From contig CANLQK010000002.1 of NCBI GenBank assembly GCA_947493255.1, forward strand, positions 434,001 through 498,000: 64,000 nucleotides of DNA, in the 5' to 3' direction. Positions 50,564 through 60,103 of the stretch are shown here, piece by piece. A program made the translations under genes and the position numbers. Position 1 is the stretch's first letter, and every line of letters starts with the position of its first letter. Source of the DNA: an uncultured Paracoccaceae bacterium (lineage in GTDB: Bacteria; Pseudomonadota; Alphaproteobacteria; Rhodobacterales; Rhodobacteraceae). The notes below the pieces were generated by a model. The model was not told where the DNA came from. It worked only from the letters and a program-made list of their open reading frames with translations, and made no database searches.

Positions 50564-50736
50564 GCCTATGGTGCATCGTTCGTTTAGCTGTGAACGTAAG
50601 CCGGTTCAATAGCTCAAAATGCCATTCCAGACATATCTTGCCAACAATGACACAAATGGGTGCTTTTGGGACATTGCGGCACGGCGGGGGGTATGGCATG
50701 TATGGGCGGTAGATTCTGAACGAAAGAGTTTAGCTC

Positions 50737-51390
50737 GTGGCCGACTATACATCCCGCCGTACCATGATGGTTGATACGCAAGTACGCCCATCTGACGTAA
50801 CTAAGTTTCCAATCATCGACGCCTTATTGGCTGTTCCGCGTGAAGAATACGTACCGGACAACCAACGTGAGGCGGCCTATATTGGTGAGAATATCCACAT
50901 TAGCGACGATCGAGTGATGCTGGAAGCGCGCACGTTCGGTAAGATGTTGGATGCCCTCGACATACAACCAAGTGATGTTGTGCTCGATCTAGGATGTGGG
51001 CTTGGCTATTCGACCGCAGTTTTGGCGCGGATGGCTGACTTCGTTGTTGCAGTTGAAGATGACGCTGCTCTTGCGGAAGAGGCTCAGGCCATCTTAACGG
51101 CACAAGGCGTGGACAATGCCGCAGTTTTTGAGGCGCCCCTAGAAGATGGGGCGGCGAAAAATGGCCCGTATGATGTTGTTATTCTGCAAGGTGGCGTGAC
51201 GGTTGTCCCGGATGCGTTATTGACACAGATCAAAGAGGGTGGCCGGATTATTGCGATTTTCGCAGAAGGCGCGTTGGGTGAAGTTCGCATCGGCCGAAAG
51301 ATCGATGGTGTTGTAAACTGGCGGATGGCCTTCAACGCCGGCGCCCCTGTGTTGCGTGGTTTCACCAAAGAGGTCGCGTTTAGCTTTTAG
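50737..51390 (+). CDS. pcm: Protein-L-isoaspartate O-methyltransferase
   Basis: Repairs aged proteins by methylating L-isoaspartyl residues with S-adenosylmethionine. The 217-residue product shows RRTMMVDTQVRPSDVT at the N terminus, VPREEYVPD, and VVLDLGCGLGYSTAVLARMA near residue 80, the AdoMet motif I. DVVILQGGVTVVP is the motif II region. The start is GTG at 50737. It is the first gene to the right of the island, followed by a TolC-type gene 49 bases later. Confidence 0.9.
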   Translation: MADYTSRRTMMVDTQVRPSDVTKFPIIDALLAVPREEYVPDNQREAAYIGENIHISDDRVMLEARTFGKMLDALDIQPSDVVLDLGCGLGYSTAVLARMADFVVAVEDDAALAEEAQAILTAQGVDNAAVFEAPLEDGAAKNGPYDVVILQGGVTVVPDALLTQIKEGGRIIAIFAEGALGEVRIGRKIDGVVNWRMAFNAGAPVLRGFTKEVAFSF

Positions 51391-51439
51391 GTATTCGCGC
51401 ACGTTAGTTGTAATACTTGGTTTTAGAAGAGGATCCAAA

Positions 51440-52804
51440 ATGGCCTTCAAGCGTCTTATTGCAGCTGGAATTCTGGCGGTTTCGGTAATTTCGGCTCCTG
51501 TTCAGGCCGAAACCCTCGCCGATACCTTGCGCGATGCATATCATAATTCGGGCTTGTTGGATCAAAACCGTGCTCTGTTGCGGGCAGCGGACGAAGGTGT
51601 CGCTCAGTCCCTTGCCGCGCTGCGCCCGGTTATCACTTGGGAAGCCGAAGCCGCCTACGGGCGTGTAACTGGGACGAGGCCGCGTATTGCCGATAGCCTA
51701 AGCGCCAGCGTGACAGTCTCAGCCAGCCTGTTACTTTATGATCATGGTGCGAGCGAACTTGCGACCGAAGCGCAGAAGGCATTGGTCCTGCAAACGCGGC
51801 AGGGCTTGATTGGGATTGAACAAGACATCCTATTGCGCGGTGTTACCGCCTATATGAACGTGCGCCGTGCGTCCGAGTTTTTAGCGCTGCGCCGTAGTAA
51901 TGTTACAGTCATCCAGCGCGAACTGCAGGCGGCACGAGACAGATTTGAAGTCGGTGAAGTTACCCGAACGGATGTGTCTTTGGCCGAGGCAGAGCTTGCA
52001 GCTGCTCAAAGCCAGTTGGCGGCCGCAGAAGGCGATTTGGTTCAGGCAAATGAAGAGTTTCGCGCAGCGATTGGGCGTGCACCCGGAGCGTTAGAAGTCG
52101 TTTCTCCAGCACGTGTCGAGGCGAATATTGAAAGCGCTCGGTCTTACGCGCAACAAAATCACCCCGATGTTATAGCAGCACAGCATGCTGTAACAGCAGC
52201 TGAGCTCAATATTCGGCGCGCGCAGGCAAATCTAAACCCGACGCTGTCATTACGTGGCTCACTTGAAGCAGATGACGCCGGCGATGTGACGCAAGGTTTG
52301 AGCCTCACGTATGGTGGAACAATCTATGCAGGTGGGCAGTTGCAATCGCTGGTCCGCGAAGCTCAGGCCAACCGCGATGCCAACCGAGCTGGGCTTCTGC
52401 TAGCCGTCCAGTCTGTGAGTCAGAACCTTGGGAACGCATATGCGATCCTTCAGGTTGCGCAAGCCAGTAGTCAGGCAACAGATTTGCAGATCCGCGCAGC
52501 GCAGACGGCGTTTCGGGGGATTCGGGAAGAAGCAACATTGGGCGCACGAACCACATTAGATGTGTTGAACGCCGAACAGGATCTACTGAATGCACGTGTA
52601 TCCAAGGTGTCTGCGGACGCAGATAGTGTGATCGCAAGCTATCAAGTCTTGTCCACAATGGGGCTTTTGACAGCAGAACACCTGAATCTTGGTGTTCAAA
52701 CCTATGATCCCACTGCGTATTACAATCTCGTTAGCGATGCACCGACAGCACGCTCTGAACAGGGGCAAGCTTTGGATCGCGTTTTGCAGGCTATCGGAGA
52801 TTAG
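51440..52804 (+). CDS. TolC family outer membrane channel protein
   Basis: A 454-residue outer-membrane efflux duct of the TolC/OEP type. The signal peptide is MAFKRLIAAGILAVSVISAP, cut at VQA|ET. LADTLRDAYHNSGLLDQNRA starts the first helical repeat. The paired repeats with ARDRFEVGEVTRTDVSLAEA (about residue 165) and EATLGARTTLDVLNAEQDLL (about 365) are the family signatures. It would serve type I secretion or drug efflux with a separate inner-membrane pump. The ATG at 51440 follows AGAGGATCC; an open frame starts inside pcm. Usual pcm-tolC order of this group. Confidence 0.92.
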   Translation: MAFKRLIAAGILAVSVISAPVQAETLADTLRDAYHNSGLLDQNRALLRAADEGVAQSLAALRPVITWEAEAAYGRVTGTRPRIADSLSASVTVSASLLLYDHGASELATEAQKALVLQTRQGLIGIEQDILLRGVTAYMNVRRASEFLALRRSNVTVIQRELQAARDRFEVGEVTRTDVSLAEAELAAAQSQLAAAEGDLVQANEEFRAAIGRAPGALEVVSPARVEANIESARSYAQQNHPDVIAAQHAVTAAELNIRRAQANLNPTLSLRGSLEADDAGDVTQGLSLTYGGTIYAGGQLQSLVREAQANRDANRAGLLLAVQSVSQNLGNAYAILQVAQASSQATDLQIRAAQTAFRGIREEATLGARTTLDVLNAEQDLLNARVSKVSADADSVIASYQVLSTMGLLTAEHLNLGVQTYDPTAYYNLVSDAPTARSEQGQALDRVLQAIGD

Positions 52805-52893
52805 ATCAAAAGCGGACTATCGGTTGTTTGGAATCAAGTGGCACGTTAAGGTACAAGCCTGAGGCGAATGCAGAAATAACCGCAGGATAGCGA

Positions 52894-53907
52894 ATGTCCG
52901 ACCCCGTTACGAATGTCGAAATTGAAGATGTGCTTTCTTCCATCCGTAGGCTTGTAAGCGATGGAGATAAGGCTCGTTCGCGCGAGGCTGCGTCTGCCGC
53001 GGTGGCCATTACGCAGGCCGAAGAGTTATCTGCCGAAGAACCCGAAACCGCCGAATCGGCTTCTAGCCGTTTTGTTCTTACGCCGGCTCTAATGGTTGTA
53101 GATGGAGACGTTGCCGATGAAAGTACGCGCGTAGAGGTTGAAGATGGAACCGATGATGGTTGGTTTAGGTCTGACGATGACGCAGATGGGAAAACAAGCG
53201 AAGTTAATGACGCCGATACGGCGCCTTCCAATGTCGCTGAAACAGAAAACCATGACCAAGACGAAAAAACGTCTCAACATGACGTGACTGATGGCCCGCT
53301 TGAGCTAACGAACATGGTGTGGGGGCCGCTAGTCGTCGAAGACGGAAAATCAGCGGAAGATGAGGCGCAGCCTGAACCGGAAATCCTCGTTGAAGAAGCA
53401 ACTCAAGTCGAACCCGCCGCAACCTCACCAGATAGATCAGAATTGGTCGCATCAATCACAGAGCTCGAAGCCGCGATTGGTGGCGGCGCTGAAGAATATG
53501 AACCCGATGGCAGCGAGGTTATGGGCCAAACGATAGCTTGGCCTGGCGCTGTTGCCCGTTCCTTTGAAGACGTTGAAGATGCGCAAGTTGATGCTCAAGA
53601 TGAGACACCTGAAGGCAGTCACGAACCGCTGACAGAAGATAATGCGCAAGAGAGTGGCCAAACGCCAGGTCACGATGAGGCAAACGGTGCAGAAAGCTCT
53701 GCCGGAGACGTTTACGAAGACGACGATTTGGATGGCCTGCTTGAAGCAGGAGGCGTCGCGCTAGACGAAGAAGCTTTACGTGCTCTTGTGTCCGAGGTGG
53801 TTCGGGAAGAACTTACGGGTCCATTGGGGGAACGTATCACTCGCAACGTCCGCAAACTTGTGCGCCGTGAAATCTATCGTATCCTGTCCAGTCAGGAATT
53901 TGACTAG
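52894..53907 (+). CDS. PopZ-like (DUF2497-type) acidic polar protein
   Basis: A 337-residue very acidic protein. It has a short N-terminal helix ([18 protein letters not shown]), a long Glu/Asp/Ala-rich disordered middle (about residues 35-275), and a conserved C-terminal helical block ([20 protein letters not shown], then [17 protein letters not shown]). This order is that of PopZ, which forms a polar hub and binds ParB in Caulobacter and relatives. The match is to architecture more than to sequence. The end overlaps cobQ by four bases in convergent orientation. Confidence 0.7.
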   Translation: MSDPVTNVEIEDVLSSIRRLVSDGDKARSREAASAAVAITQAEELSAEEPETAESASSRFVLTPALMVVDGDVADESTRVEVEDGTDDGWFRSDDDADGKTSEVNDADTAPSNVAETENHDQDEKTSQHDVTDGPLELTNMVWGPLVVEDGKSAEDEAQPEPEILVEEATQVEPAATSPDRSELVASITELEAAIGGGAEEYEPDGSEVMGQTIAWPGAVARSFEDVEDAQVDAQDETPEGSHEPLTEDNAQESGQTPGHDEANGAESSAGDVYEDDDLDGLLEAGGVALDEEALRALVSEVVREELTGPLGERITRNVRKLVRREIYRILSSQEFD

Positions 53908-55361
53908 GTTCGAATGGGTTCAGCCAAGGCAAATATTCTATCGATGTCCAAACAGTCTTCTAAATGAACCGCGAGCGCATCTAAAGTTGTCTCGACGTCG
54001 GCTTCATAAGCCATTGCCTGCACCGGTGCCCCAATGTCGCTCATAAAGTTCTGCCGAAACTCGTCTGCGGCAAACAGACCATGCAAATAACATCCCCTGA
54101 CGTGACCGCTGGCGTTGGCAGCGCCTTCTATACGGCCATCCAATGACAACCAGCCGTTGGCTCTATCGGGCCCCACGGTTTCGCCAATATGAATTTCATA
54201 ACCCGAAACAGGTGCACCGCTGCTGATATGGACAGCGTCGCTCAATGTCAGGCGTTTTTGCGCAGACATTACTGTGGTCACGTCTAACAGCCCTAGGCCG
54301 CGTACGCGGGTTGCTGGGCCTTCAATGCCTTCAGGGTCGGCAATCTCGCGCCCTAACATCTGGTAGCCACCACAAATGCCTAACACATGGCCGCCACGTC
54401 TGACGTGGGCGAACAGGTCGGTATCCCACCCTTGGGCGCGGAAATGTGCCAGATCTGCAATTGTCGACTTTGAACCTGGGATTAACACCAAGTCGGCATC
54501 GCCCGGCAAAGGTCGGCCCGCTTCGATGATTTCAACGGTCACATCTGGCTGCGCGGCCAAAGGGTCAAGGTCATCGAAATTTGCGATCCTGTTCAGGCGA
54601 GGGACAGCGACCTTGATGGCACCACCTGCGCGGGTTGCGACATCCATTACGTCTTCTGCGGGGAGCTTCCATGCATCCTTGAACCATGGAACGATCCCAA
54701 GACTAACCCAATCCGTGTGCCGTGCAATTGCGGTCATACCGTCCTCAAATAGCGTGGTATCGCCACGAAATTTGTTGATCGCAAAGGCCTTGATCCGTGC
54801 GCGGTCATCTGGTGGCAGGATCACATCCGTTCCGACCAACTGCGCAATAACACCGCCCCGATCTATGTCCCCAACCAAGATCACGGGGCAATCCGCAGCC
54901 TCGGCAAAGCCCATGTTGGCGATGTCACCAGAACGAAGGTTTATTTCTGCGGGCGAACCCGCGCCTTCGACAAATATCAGGTCATGATGTGCTGCCAATC
55001 GATGGTAGCTTTCCAAAACCTTTGGAATGAGTTCAGCTTTGCGGCTCCCGTACTTACGGGCCTTCATGGTAGCAAACCGTTGCCCCTGAACAATGACCTG
55101 TGCCCCCACATCGGTCTCTGGTTTCAGTAACACTGGATTCATATTTGTGTGAGGCACTAGGCCACAGGCGCGAGCTTGTAGTGCTTGCGCACGGCCAATT
55201 TCACCACCATCCGAAGTGACCGCTGCGTTATTTGACATATTTTGCGGCTTAAATGGTGCAACGGATAGCCCACGTTTGACCGCGGCACGACATAACCCTG
55301 CAACCAACATGGACTTCCCCACGTTGGACCCTGCACCCTGAATCATGATTGCCTTTGCCAT
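53904..55361 (-). CDS. cobQ: Cobyric acid synthase
   Basis: Amidates four side-chain carboxylates of adenosyl-cobyrinate a,c-diamide with glutamine in cobalamin synthesis. The 485-residue protein has an N-terminal synthetase domain ([40 protein letters not shown]) and a C-terminal class I-like GATase domain, with the Cys nucleophile in [15 protein letters not shown] near residue 335. The ATG at 55361 follows GGAGGCTCGTC; the open frame upstream to 55712 is antisense to the next gene. It stands opposite a membrane-protein gene. Confidence 0.95.
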   Translation of the reverse strand: MAKAIMIQGAGSNVGKSMLVAGLCRAAVKRGLSVAPFKPQNMSNNAAVTSDGGEIGRAQALQARACGLVPHTNMNPVLLKPETDVGAQVIVQGQRFATMKARKYGSRKAELIPKVLESYHRLAAHHDLIFVEGAGSPAEINLRSGDIANMGFAEAADCPVILVGDIDRGGVIAQLVGTDVILPPDDRARIKAFAINKFRGDTTLFEDGMTAIARHTDWVSLGIVPWFKDAWKLPAEDVMDVATRAGGAIKVAVPRLNRIANFDDLDPLAAQPDVTVEIIEAGRPLPGDADLVLIPGSKSTIADLAHFRAQGWDTDLFAHVRRGGHVLGICGGYQMLGREIADPEGIEGPATRVRGLGLLDVTTVMSAQKRLTLSDAVHISSGAPVSGYEIHIGETVGPDRANGWLSLDGRIEGAANASGHVRGCYLHGLFAADEFRQNFMSDIGAPVQAMAYEADVETTLDALAVHLEDCLDIDRIFALAEPIRT

Positions 55362-55411
55362 GACGAGCCTCCACTTTGCATGTCTAACAGGCACGCGCCG
55401 CGAGGGAAGCC

Positions 55412-55990
55412 ATGAACACACCTGCACATCTGATTTTCGGCCTTGCCGCGTTCGGAAAACCTGATTCCGGAAAGGTGACCATGGCGGCATTGGTAGGCGC
55501 ATTGATCCCTGATGCATCGCTTTACTTGCTGGCAGGCGCTCATCTGCTGATTTTAGGGACAGACCCTCAGGTGGTGTTCGGTCAGTTGTATTTCTCCGAG
55601 ACATGGCAAGCCATTTTCCGCGTGGATAATTCGGTCGTGCTGTGGGGAATCGCATTGGCCTTCGTAGTTTGGGCACGGTCGGCTTGGGCCATAGCGCTAT
55701 GCGGTGCGGCACTGCTTCATCTAGGATTGGACTTCTTGTTTCACGTTGATGACGGACGTGCGCATTTTTGGCCCCTAACGACGTGGATTTTTGAAAGCCC
55801 TGTTAGTTATTGGGACCCAAATCACTACGGCAGGGTCGTTGGGGCGATCGAAGTCTTGGTGTCTGCGGTGATTTGTGTCTGGCTTTGGAAGCGGTTCAAA
55901 ACAGGCTTGATGCGCGTGATCATCGCCTTTTTGGCCGTGGCGGAAATCGCACCAAGTATCTTGTTCGCTGTGATGTTTTCAACGAACTGA
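55412..55990 (+). CDS. Membrane protein beside cobQ
   Basis: A 192-residue protein with about five hydrophobic segments. The N terminus [20 protein letters not shown] and [20 protein letters not shown], with His and Asp residues at the membrane edge, recall the YdjM/metal-dependent membrane hydrolase-like fold. Roseobacter relatives beside cobQ are often annotated as cobalamin-related by position only. It is divergent from cobQ with 50 bases between starts. A bidirectional terminator follows. Confidence 0.75.
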   Translation: MNTPAHLIFGLAAFGKPDSGKVTMAALVGALIPDASLYLLAGAHLLILGTDPQVVFGQLYFSETWQAIFRVDNSVVLWGIALAFVVWARSAWAIALCGAALLHLGLDFLFHVDDGRAHFWPLTTWIFESPVSYWDPNHYGRVVGAIEVLVSAVICVWLWKRFKTGLMRVIIAFLAVAEIAPSILFAVMFSTN

Positions 55991-56017
55991 CCCCCAACGT
56001 TTGTGCAGCACAAAAAA

Positions 56018-56047
56018 ACGCGGCCCCGAGCAGAGGGCCGCGTTTTT
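56018..56047. terminator. Bidirectional intrinsic terminator
   Basis: ACGCGGCCC at 56018-56026 and GGGCCGCGT at 56035-56043 form a perfect 9-bp stem, with A7 in front and T5 behind. It stops both the membrane-protein gene and the convergent DUF6280-like gene. Confidence 0.92.
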
Positions 56048-56073
56048 GGCAGACTTGAAATAAAGCTAAGCGC

Positions 56074-56406
56074 TTAAGCAGCGCGGGCTTCTTGATCGGC
56101 AGCTTCGGCCACTGCGCGGCGTTCGCTCTCCTCGCGGGAGAGGGCAACAGATGTACGAACACCTTTACCCACGAAGTCCATCAAACCCTCAACAACACGT
56201 TCGTTGGGGTCGATGCCGGCGCAAGACAAAACTTCACGGCCATCCCGTGAGCGCGCCCAGCGGGCGATCTGTTCGGGGCCGTTGCCATATTTCTTGTCGT
56301 CTGCAATTGCGTCATCCAACGCGGCCAATACCACGGCAGCAAACAGCTTGCGTGCGCGGTTGCCTTGTTCATTGTTAAACGCTGTGCCGTCGACGAAATC
56401 TCGCAT
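56074..56406 (-). CDS. DUF6280-like small protein
   Basis: A 110-residue, largely helical soluble protein: RDFVDGTAFNNEQGNRARKL, AVVLAALDDAIADDKKYGNG, ARWARSRDGREVLSCAGIDP. I associate this with the DUF6280 family of Rhodobacterales, from memory. It has no known catalytic motif. It begins from the ATG at 56406, has its own terminator and lies divergent from efp. Confidence 0.72.
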   Translation of the reverse strand: MRDFVDGTAFNNEQGNRARKLFAAVVLAALDDAIADDKKYGNGPEQIARWARSRDGREVLSCAGIDPNERVVEGLMDFVGKGVRTSVALSREESERRAVAEAADQEARAA

Positions 56407-56641
56407 ATTCGGTCCTTAGTTTTGTTGTCTTGTTTTTTTGGTCTTGTATCGAGCGTGACCGCCAATATGCCTACTTTTTCCCGATTCGGGGTTCTTTATT
56501 TGGAATGGCAGCCATGCGCTTATGACATACCTCCGAGATTCGGTAAACAGCATATGGTGAGCTTGCACGGGGTCTCACCCCACGATATAGGCACGGTTCA
56601 AGCTCCTTCAACCTTTTGACAACTTTTGGACACATTTCGAC

Positions 56642-57205
56642 ATGGCAAAAATCAACGGTAACGAAATCCGGATTGGCAACGTGCTTGAACACAACGGTGG
56701 TTTGTGGGCAGCGGTCAAAGTCGATCATGTGAAACCTGGCAAGGGTGGTGCGTTTGCACAGGTCGAGATGCGAAACCTGCGCAACGGGTCGAAATTGAAC
56801 GAGCGTTTTCGGTCCGCCGATAAGGTCGAGAAGGTCCGTCTCGAGCAAAAAGATCAACAATTTCTTTATGAGAATGACGGAATGTTGGTTTTCATGGATA
56901 CCGAAACCTATGAGCAAATCGAACTGCCCGCGGAATTATTGGGCGAGCGCCGCCCGTTTTTGCAAGACGGTATGATTGCTGTAATCGAGTATCACGAAAG
57001 CGAAGCATTGAACGCGTCTTTACCGCAAAAGGTCACCTGTAAAATCGTGGAAACAGAACCTGTTGTGAAAGGCCAAACAGCTGCCAATTCGTTTAAGCCA
57101 GCGATATTGGATAACGGTGTTCGCGTTATGGTGCCGCCGTTTGTTGGCCAAGACGAGGATATCATCGTCAGCACTGAGACAATGGATTACGTCGAACGCG
57201 CCTAA
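56642..57205 (+). CDS. efp: Elongation factor P
   Basis: Helps ribosomes through polyproline stretches. The 187-residue, three-barrel protein has [20 protein letters not shown] at the start and the modified-lysine loop [10 protein letters not shown] at about residues 30-39. The C-terminal OB-fold has [20 protein letters not shown]. The ATG at 56642 lies after a poorly conserved ribosome-binding site. It is followed by a terminator at 57233. Confidence 0.96.
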   Translation: MAKINGNEIRIGNVLEHNGGLWAAVKVDHVKPGKGGAFAQVEMRNLRNGSKLNERFRSADKVEKVRLEQKDQQFLYENDGMLVFMDTETYEQIELPAELLGERRPFLQDGMIAVIEYHESEALNASLPQKVTCKIVETEPVVKGQTAANSFKPAILDNGVRVMVPPFVGQDEDIIVSTETMDYVERA

Positions 57206-57232
57206 TCCAACGTTAAGTTATGAAATTGCAAT

Positions 57233-57258
57233 CGCCGCCCCAAAGTGGGCGGCGTTTT
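57233..57258 (+). terminator. Intrinsic terminator after efp
   Basis: CGCCGCCC (57233-57240) and GGGCGGCG (57247-57254) pair perfectly around a 6-base loop, followed by TTTT and a later run of T. It lies 27 bases after the efp stop. Confidence 0.88.
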
Positions 57259-57361
57259 CAGTTTTTGTAGGTGCGTGAATTGATCTGAGCCAATCGCGGC
57301 CGCCTGTGGTTCTCGTCGGTAAGTTTGACGTCTATGGTCGAAGGGTATGTAACCCAATGGT

Positions 57362-58093
57362 CTAGGTTCTTCGCACCGTCGCAGGTCCGGCCTGCATCGG
57401 TACTGTCGCACGGTCGAATCTAAGGTACGCAATTCCCAGACCGCCAGACTGTGTGAACACTGTCCCCGCTGGTTTTCCATTAGATGTGATCGGCGTGCCG
57501 ACAGGGGCTGGAACCGATAGTTCAACCTGTACCAAACCCTTTCTGAGTTCGGTTTTGTGTTTCATCCGTGCCGCAATTTCTTGGCCGACGTAACATCCTT
57601 TTCGAAAATCGATGCCGTTGAGGCGTTCGAACCCTGCTTCCAAAATGTAAGTATCTGGAGTGAGTTCGATACCTGTCTCGGGGATGACATGAGCAACGCG
57701 AATAGCGTCCCAATCGGTGTTGTCGACAAGGGCCGTTTCGCTGAAGAGGCGCCATCCAAGGTCTGGATGTCTTGGATCGGGCAGGGCGCCAGCCGGTGCG
57801 ACGCCTGTTCCGCGTGATATGGTTAATTGGCTTTCCTCGATTTGTACGTTAGCCCGAAGGCGATACATGGAAAGTCGTTGTGCCAAAGTTGGAGCGACTT
57901 CGGTTGCAACATCGATGAAGAGCGCGTCTTCCTTCGCGGTTATGAAGAAGTCAGCGATAAATTTGCCCTGCGGCGTGAGCAGCGCTGAGTAGACGAGGGC
58001 GCCATCTGCCTTTTCTACATCGTTTGTGACCAGTCCTTGCAAGAAGGAGCGGTTGTCGGAGCCTGACAGACGGATAATTGTGCGATTTGACAT
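57362..58093 (-). CDS. ygfZ: Folate-binding YgfZ-like protein (iron-sulfur cluster maintenance)
   Basis: A 243-residue GcvT-like protein. The YgfZ signature with the functional Cys is FRKGCYVGQEIAARMKHK near residue 159. IRLSGSDNRSFLQGLVTNDV opens the protein as usual. Members bind tetrahydrofolate and help keep or repair [4Fe-4S] enzymes. It is transcribed downstream of the MsbA-like gene (9 bases apart), so the two are likely one transcript. Confidence 0.9.
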   Translation of the reverse strand: MSNRTIIRLSGSDNRSFLQGLVTNDVEKADGALVYSALLTPQGKFIADFFITAKEDALFIDVATEVAPTLAQRLSMYRLRANVQIEESQLTISRGTGVAPAGALPDPRHPDLGWRLFSETALVDNTDWDAIRVAHVIPETGIELTPDTYILEAGFERLNGIDFRKGCYVGQEIAARMKHKTELRKGLVQVELSVPAPVGTPITSNGKPAGTVFTQSGGLGIAYLRFDRATVPMQAGPATVRRT

Positions 58094-58102
58094 GAAGGAT
58101 AC

Positions 58103-59974
58103 CTATGCACGCGGAGTGCGTCTGAAAAGTCGAGAGAGCCAACTGATTTTCTCGCCAGCGGGTTTCGCCATTTTAGTCGCCGTAGAAGCCTTGGGTGCGG
58201 CGTCGATGACTTGTTTGCCGTCGCGAAATTGTAGGCGGTAAAGATCGGCGTAAAGCCCACCACGGGCGAGGAGTTCGTCGTGAGTACCTTGGTCGACGAC
58301 CGCCCCTTTATCCATAACAACGATCTTGTGAGCGTTTTGTATTGTGGACAGCCTATGCGCAATCACCAGGGTTGTGCGACCTTGTGCCAACCGATCTAGC
58401 GCGCCCTGAACGATGGCTTCAGACTTTGTATCTAGTGCGCTTGTCGCTTCATCAAGGAGCAATACAGGAGTGTCGCGCAACAGGGCGCGTGCAATGGCGA
58501 CGCGTTGGCGTTGACCACCCGAAAGATTTGAACCGCGCGGTCCCGCGCTACTGTCCAACCCATTCGGCAGTTTTTCCAAGAAGTCAGCGACATGGGCATC
58601 TTTCAGCGTTTGTTGAAGCTTATCTTCATCAGCATTTAATTGGCCCAACAAGATGTTGTCGCGCAGGGTTTCATCGAAAAGGGCTGCATCCTGCGAAACG
58701 GTCGAGATCAAGCTGCGCAAATCAGATAACGCAAAATCCGCGATGTTTGTTTCGTTCACTTGCACTGTTCCTGATTGCGGGTCGACGAGGCGGGAAAGGA
58801 CATTGAACAATGTGCTTTTTCCTGCGCCAGACGCCCCCACAAGCGCGGTCGTTTTTCCCGCTTCTGCTGTGAAACTTGTGCCATTTAAGACAGGAAGATC
58901 GTCGTAATGCAGGTGCAAGTCTTTAAAATGTACGCTGGGCGCTTTGTCGGGAAGCGGCGCGGAAGTGGTCGGTGAAATTAGTGTGGGCTGTGTATCAAAC
59001 AAGTCTAACAAACGATCGATTGCCGCTGCGGCCTGCTGCCACAAACCCGAGAGGTTTCCTAACCGGCGAAGGGGATCGAAAGCGATCGCCATTGCTGTGA
59101 AGAAGGCCATAAAATCACCAACGGTTTTGTCACCATCGATGATCTGCCCACCACCATAAACCAATACCGCGACGAACCCGACACCAGCCATTAGGTCTAC
59201 GAAACTGGGTATAAGCGCCTGTCCAAACGCCGCTTCAGTTTCCGTGCGCACACGACTTTTTGTAAGCGCGTCGTAGCGAGACGCCTGATAGTCTTCCAAG
59301 CTGTTTAGTTTAATCGGGTTGATACCGTGGAACACTTCGTCGAGCCGCGTGGACATCTGCGCCGCGACTTCGCGCGCCTTTCTTGCTTTGCGGCGCACAA
59401 AGGATTGGATCAAAAGCGATGGGAGGATGATCAACGGAATGCCCATCAGGGCGATCAGCGTCCAAACCCAATCAATAAAGAGAGCAACAGAAAACAGCGT
59501 TACTACCGCGATCAGGTCGCGCCCAAGGCCAAGAATAAGCCCTGTCCAGACGCGCCCCAATTCCTGCACGTCACCTTGGACGCGCTCGATTAGGGTGCCG
59601 GGCGAATGGTATTGATGAAATGCAGTGTCCAGATGCATCAAGTGGCGCAGTAGATCTGTCCGAATATCAGCCGAGCTCTGTTCGGCGATGCGTTTCAGGA
59701 TTGTTTTTTGAATGACGGACGTAACCGCACGGGTTGCGAAAACACCGAACAAAATCGCCCCAACAATCCACATCACTTCAGTCCGGCCGCCGATGAAAAT
59801 CGTGTCGAACATTGGTTTCATCATGTAGCTGAGTGCGCCGAAGGTTGCGCCTTCTAGCGTCATCATCGCCACAGCAACGATCAGCCACGGCCAATGGCGC
59901 CGCAAATAGTTACGCCATAGCCAGCCAAGCATCATTTTGCTGGATCTTTCGCTCGATCGGATAGGGTTCGTCAT
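58103..59974 (-). CDS. MsbA-like ABC exporter (fused permease-ATPase)
   Basis: A 623-residue half-transporter. The N-terminal 340 residues hold six hydrophobic helices (SYMMKPMFDTIF and AVTSVIQKTILKRIAEQSSA in the first half). The ATPase has Walker A ALVGASGAGKSTLFNVLSRL near residue 395, signature LSGGQRQRVAIARALL near 497 and Walker B VLLLDEATSALD. Related proteins flip lipid A core or other lipids in the inner membrane. The ATG at 59974 follows AGGCTCACT; the open frame upstream overlaps the divergent gene's leader. It precedes ygfZ by nine bases. Confidence 0.9.
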   Translation of the reverse strand: MTNPIRSSERSSKMMLGWLWRNYLRRHWPWLIVAVAMMTLEGATFGALSYMMKPMFDTIFIGGRTEVMWIVGAILFGVFATRAVTSVIQKTILKRIAEQSSADIRTDLLRHLMHLDTAFHQYHSPGTLIERVQGDVQELGRVWTGLILGLGRDLIAVVTLFSVALFIDWVWTLIALMGIPLIILPSLLIQSFVRRKARKAREVAAQMSTRLDEVFHGINPIKLNSLEDYQASRYDALTKSRVRTETEAAFGQALIPSFVDLMAGVGFVAVLVYGGGQIIDGDKTVGDFMAFFTAMAIAFDPLRRLGNLSGLWQQAAAAIDRLLDLFDTQPTLISPTTSAPLPDKAPSVHFKDLHLHYDDLPVLNGTSFTAEAGKTTALVGASGAGKSTLFNVLSRLVDPQSGTVQVNETNIADFALSDLRSLISTVSQDAALFDETLRDNILLGQLNADEDKLQQTLKDAHVADFLEKLPNGLDSSAGPRGSNLSGGQRQRVAIARALLRDTPVLLLDEATSALDTKSEAIVQGALDRLAQGRTTLVIAHRLSTIQNAHKIVVMDKGAVVDQGTHDELLARGGLYADLYRLQFRDGKQVIDAAPKASTATKMAKPAGEKISWLSRLFRRTPRA

Positions 59975-60103
59975 AGTGAGCCTGTTCTTGGGTGTTGTTT
60001 CCATACGCGGAAACACAATGCGGGGAAAGATGCGTGGTGCATTGACGGGCGTGCAGTTGCAGGTAGAGTTCAAGTATCTGCTCTCCCACATAGGAACCTT
60101 TGT

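Noticed and set aside
50507-50736. Second tRNA or further island on the right of tRNA-Cys
   Set aside because: Only a short spacer remains before pcm; no other tRNA fold or repeat was seen.
55362-55712. N-terminal extension of cobQ
   Set aside because: It is antisense to the membrane-protein gene; ATG 55361 follows GGAGG and begins the GAGSNVGKS motif.
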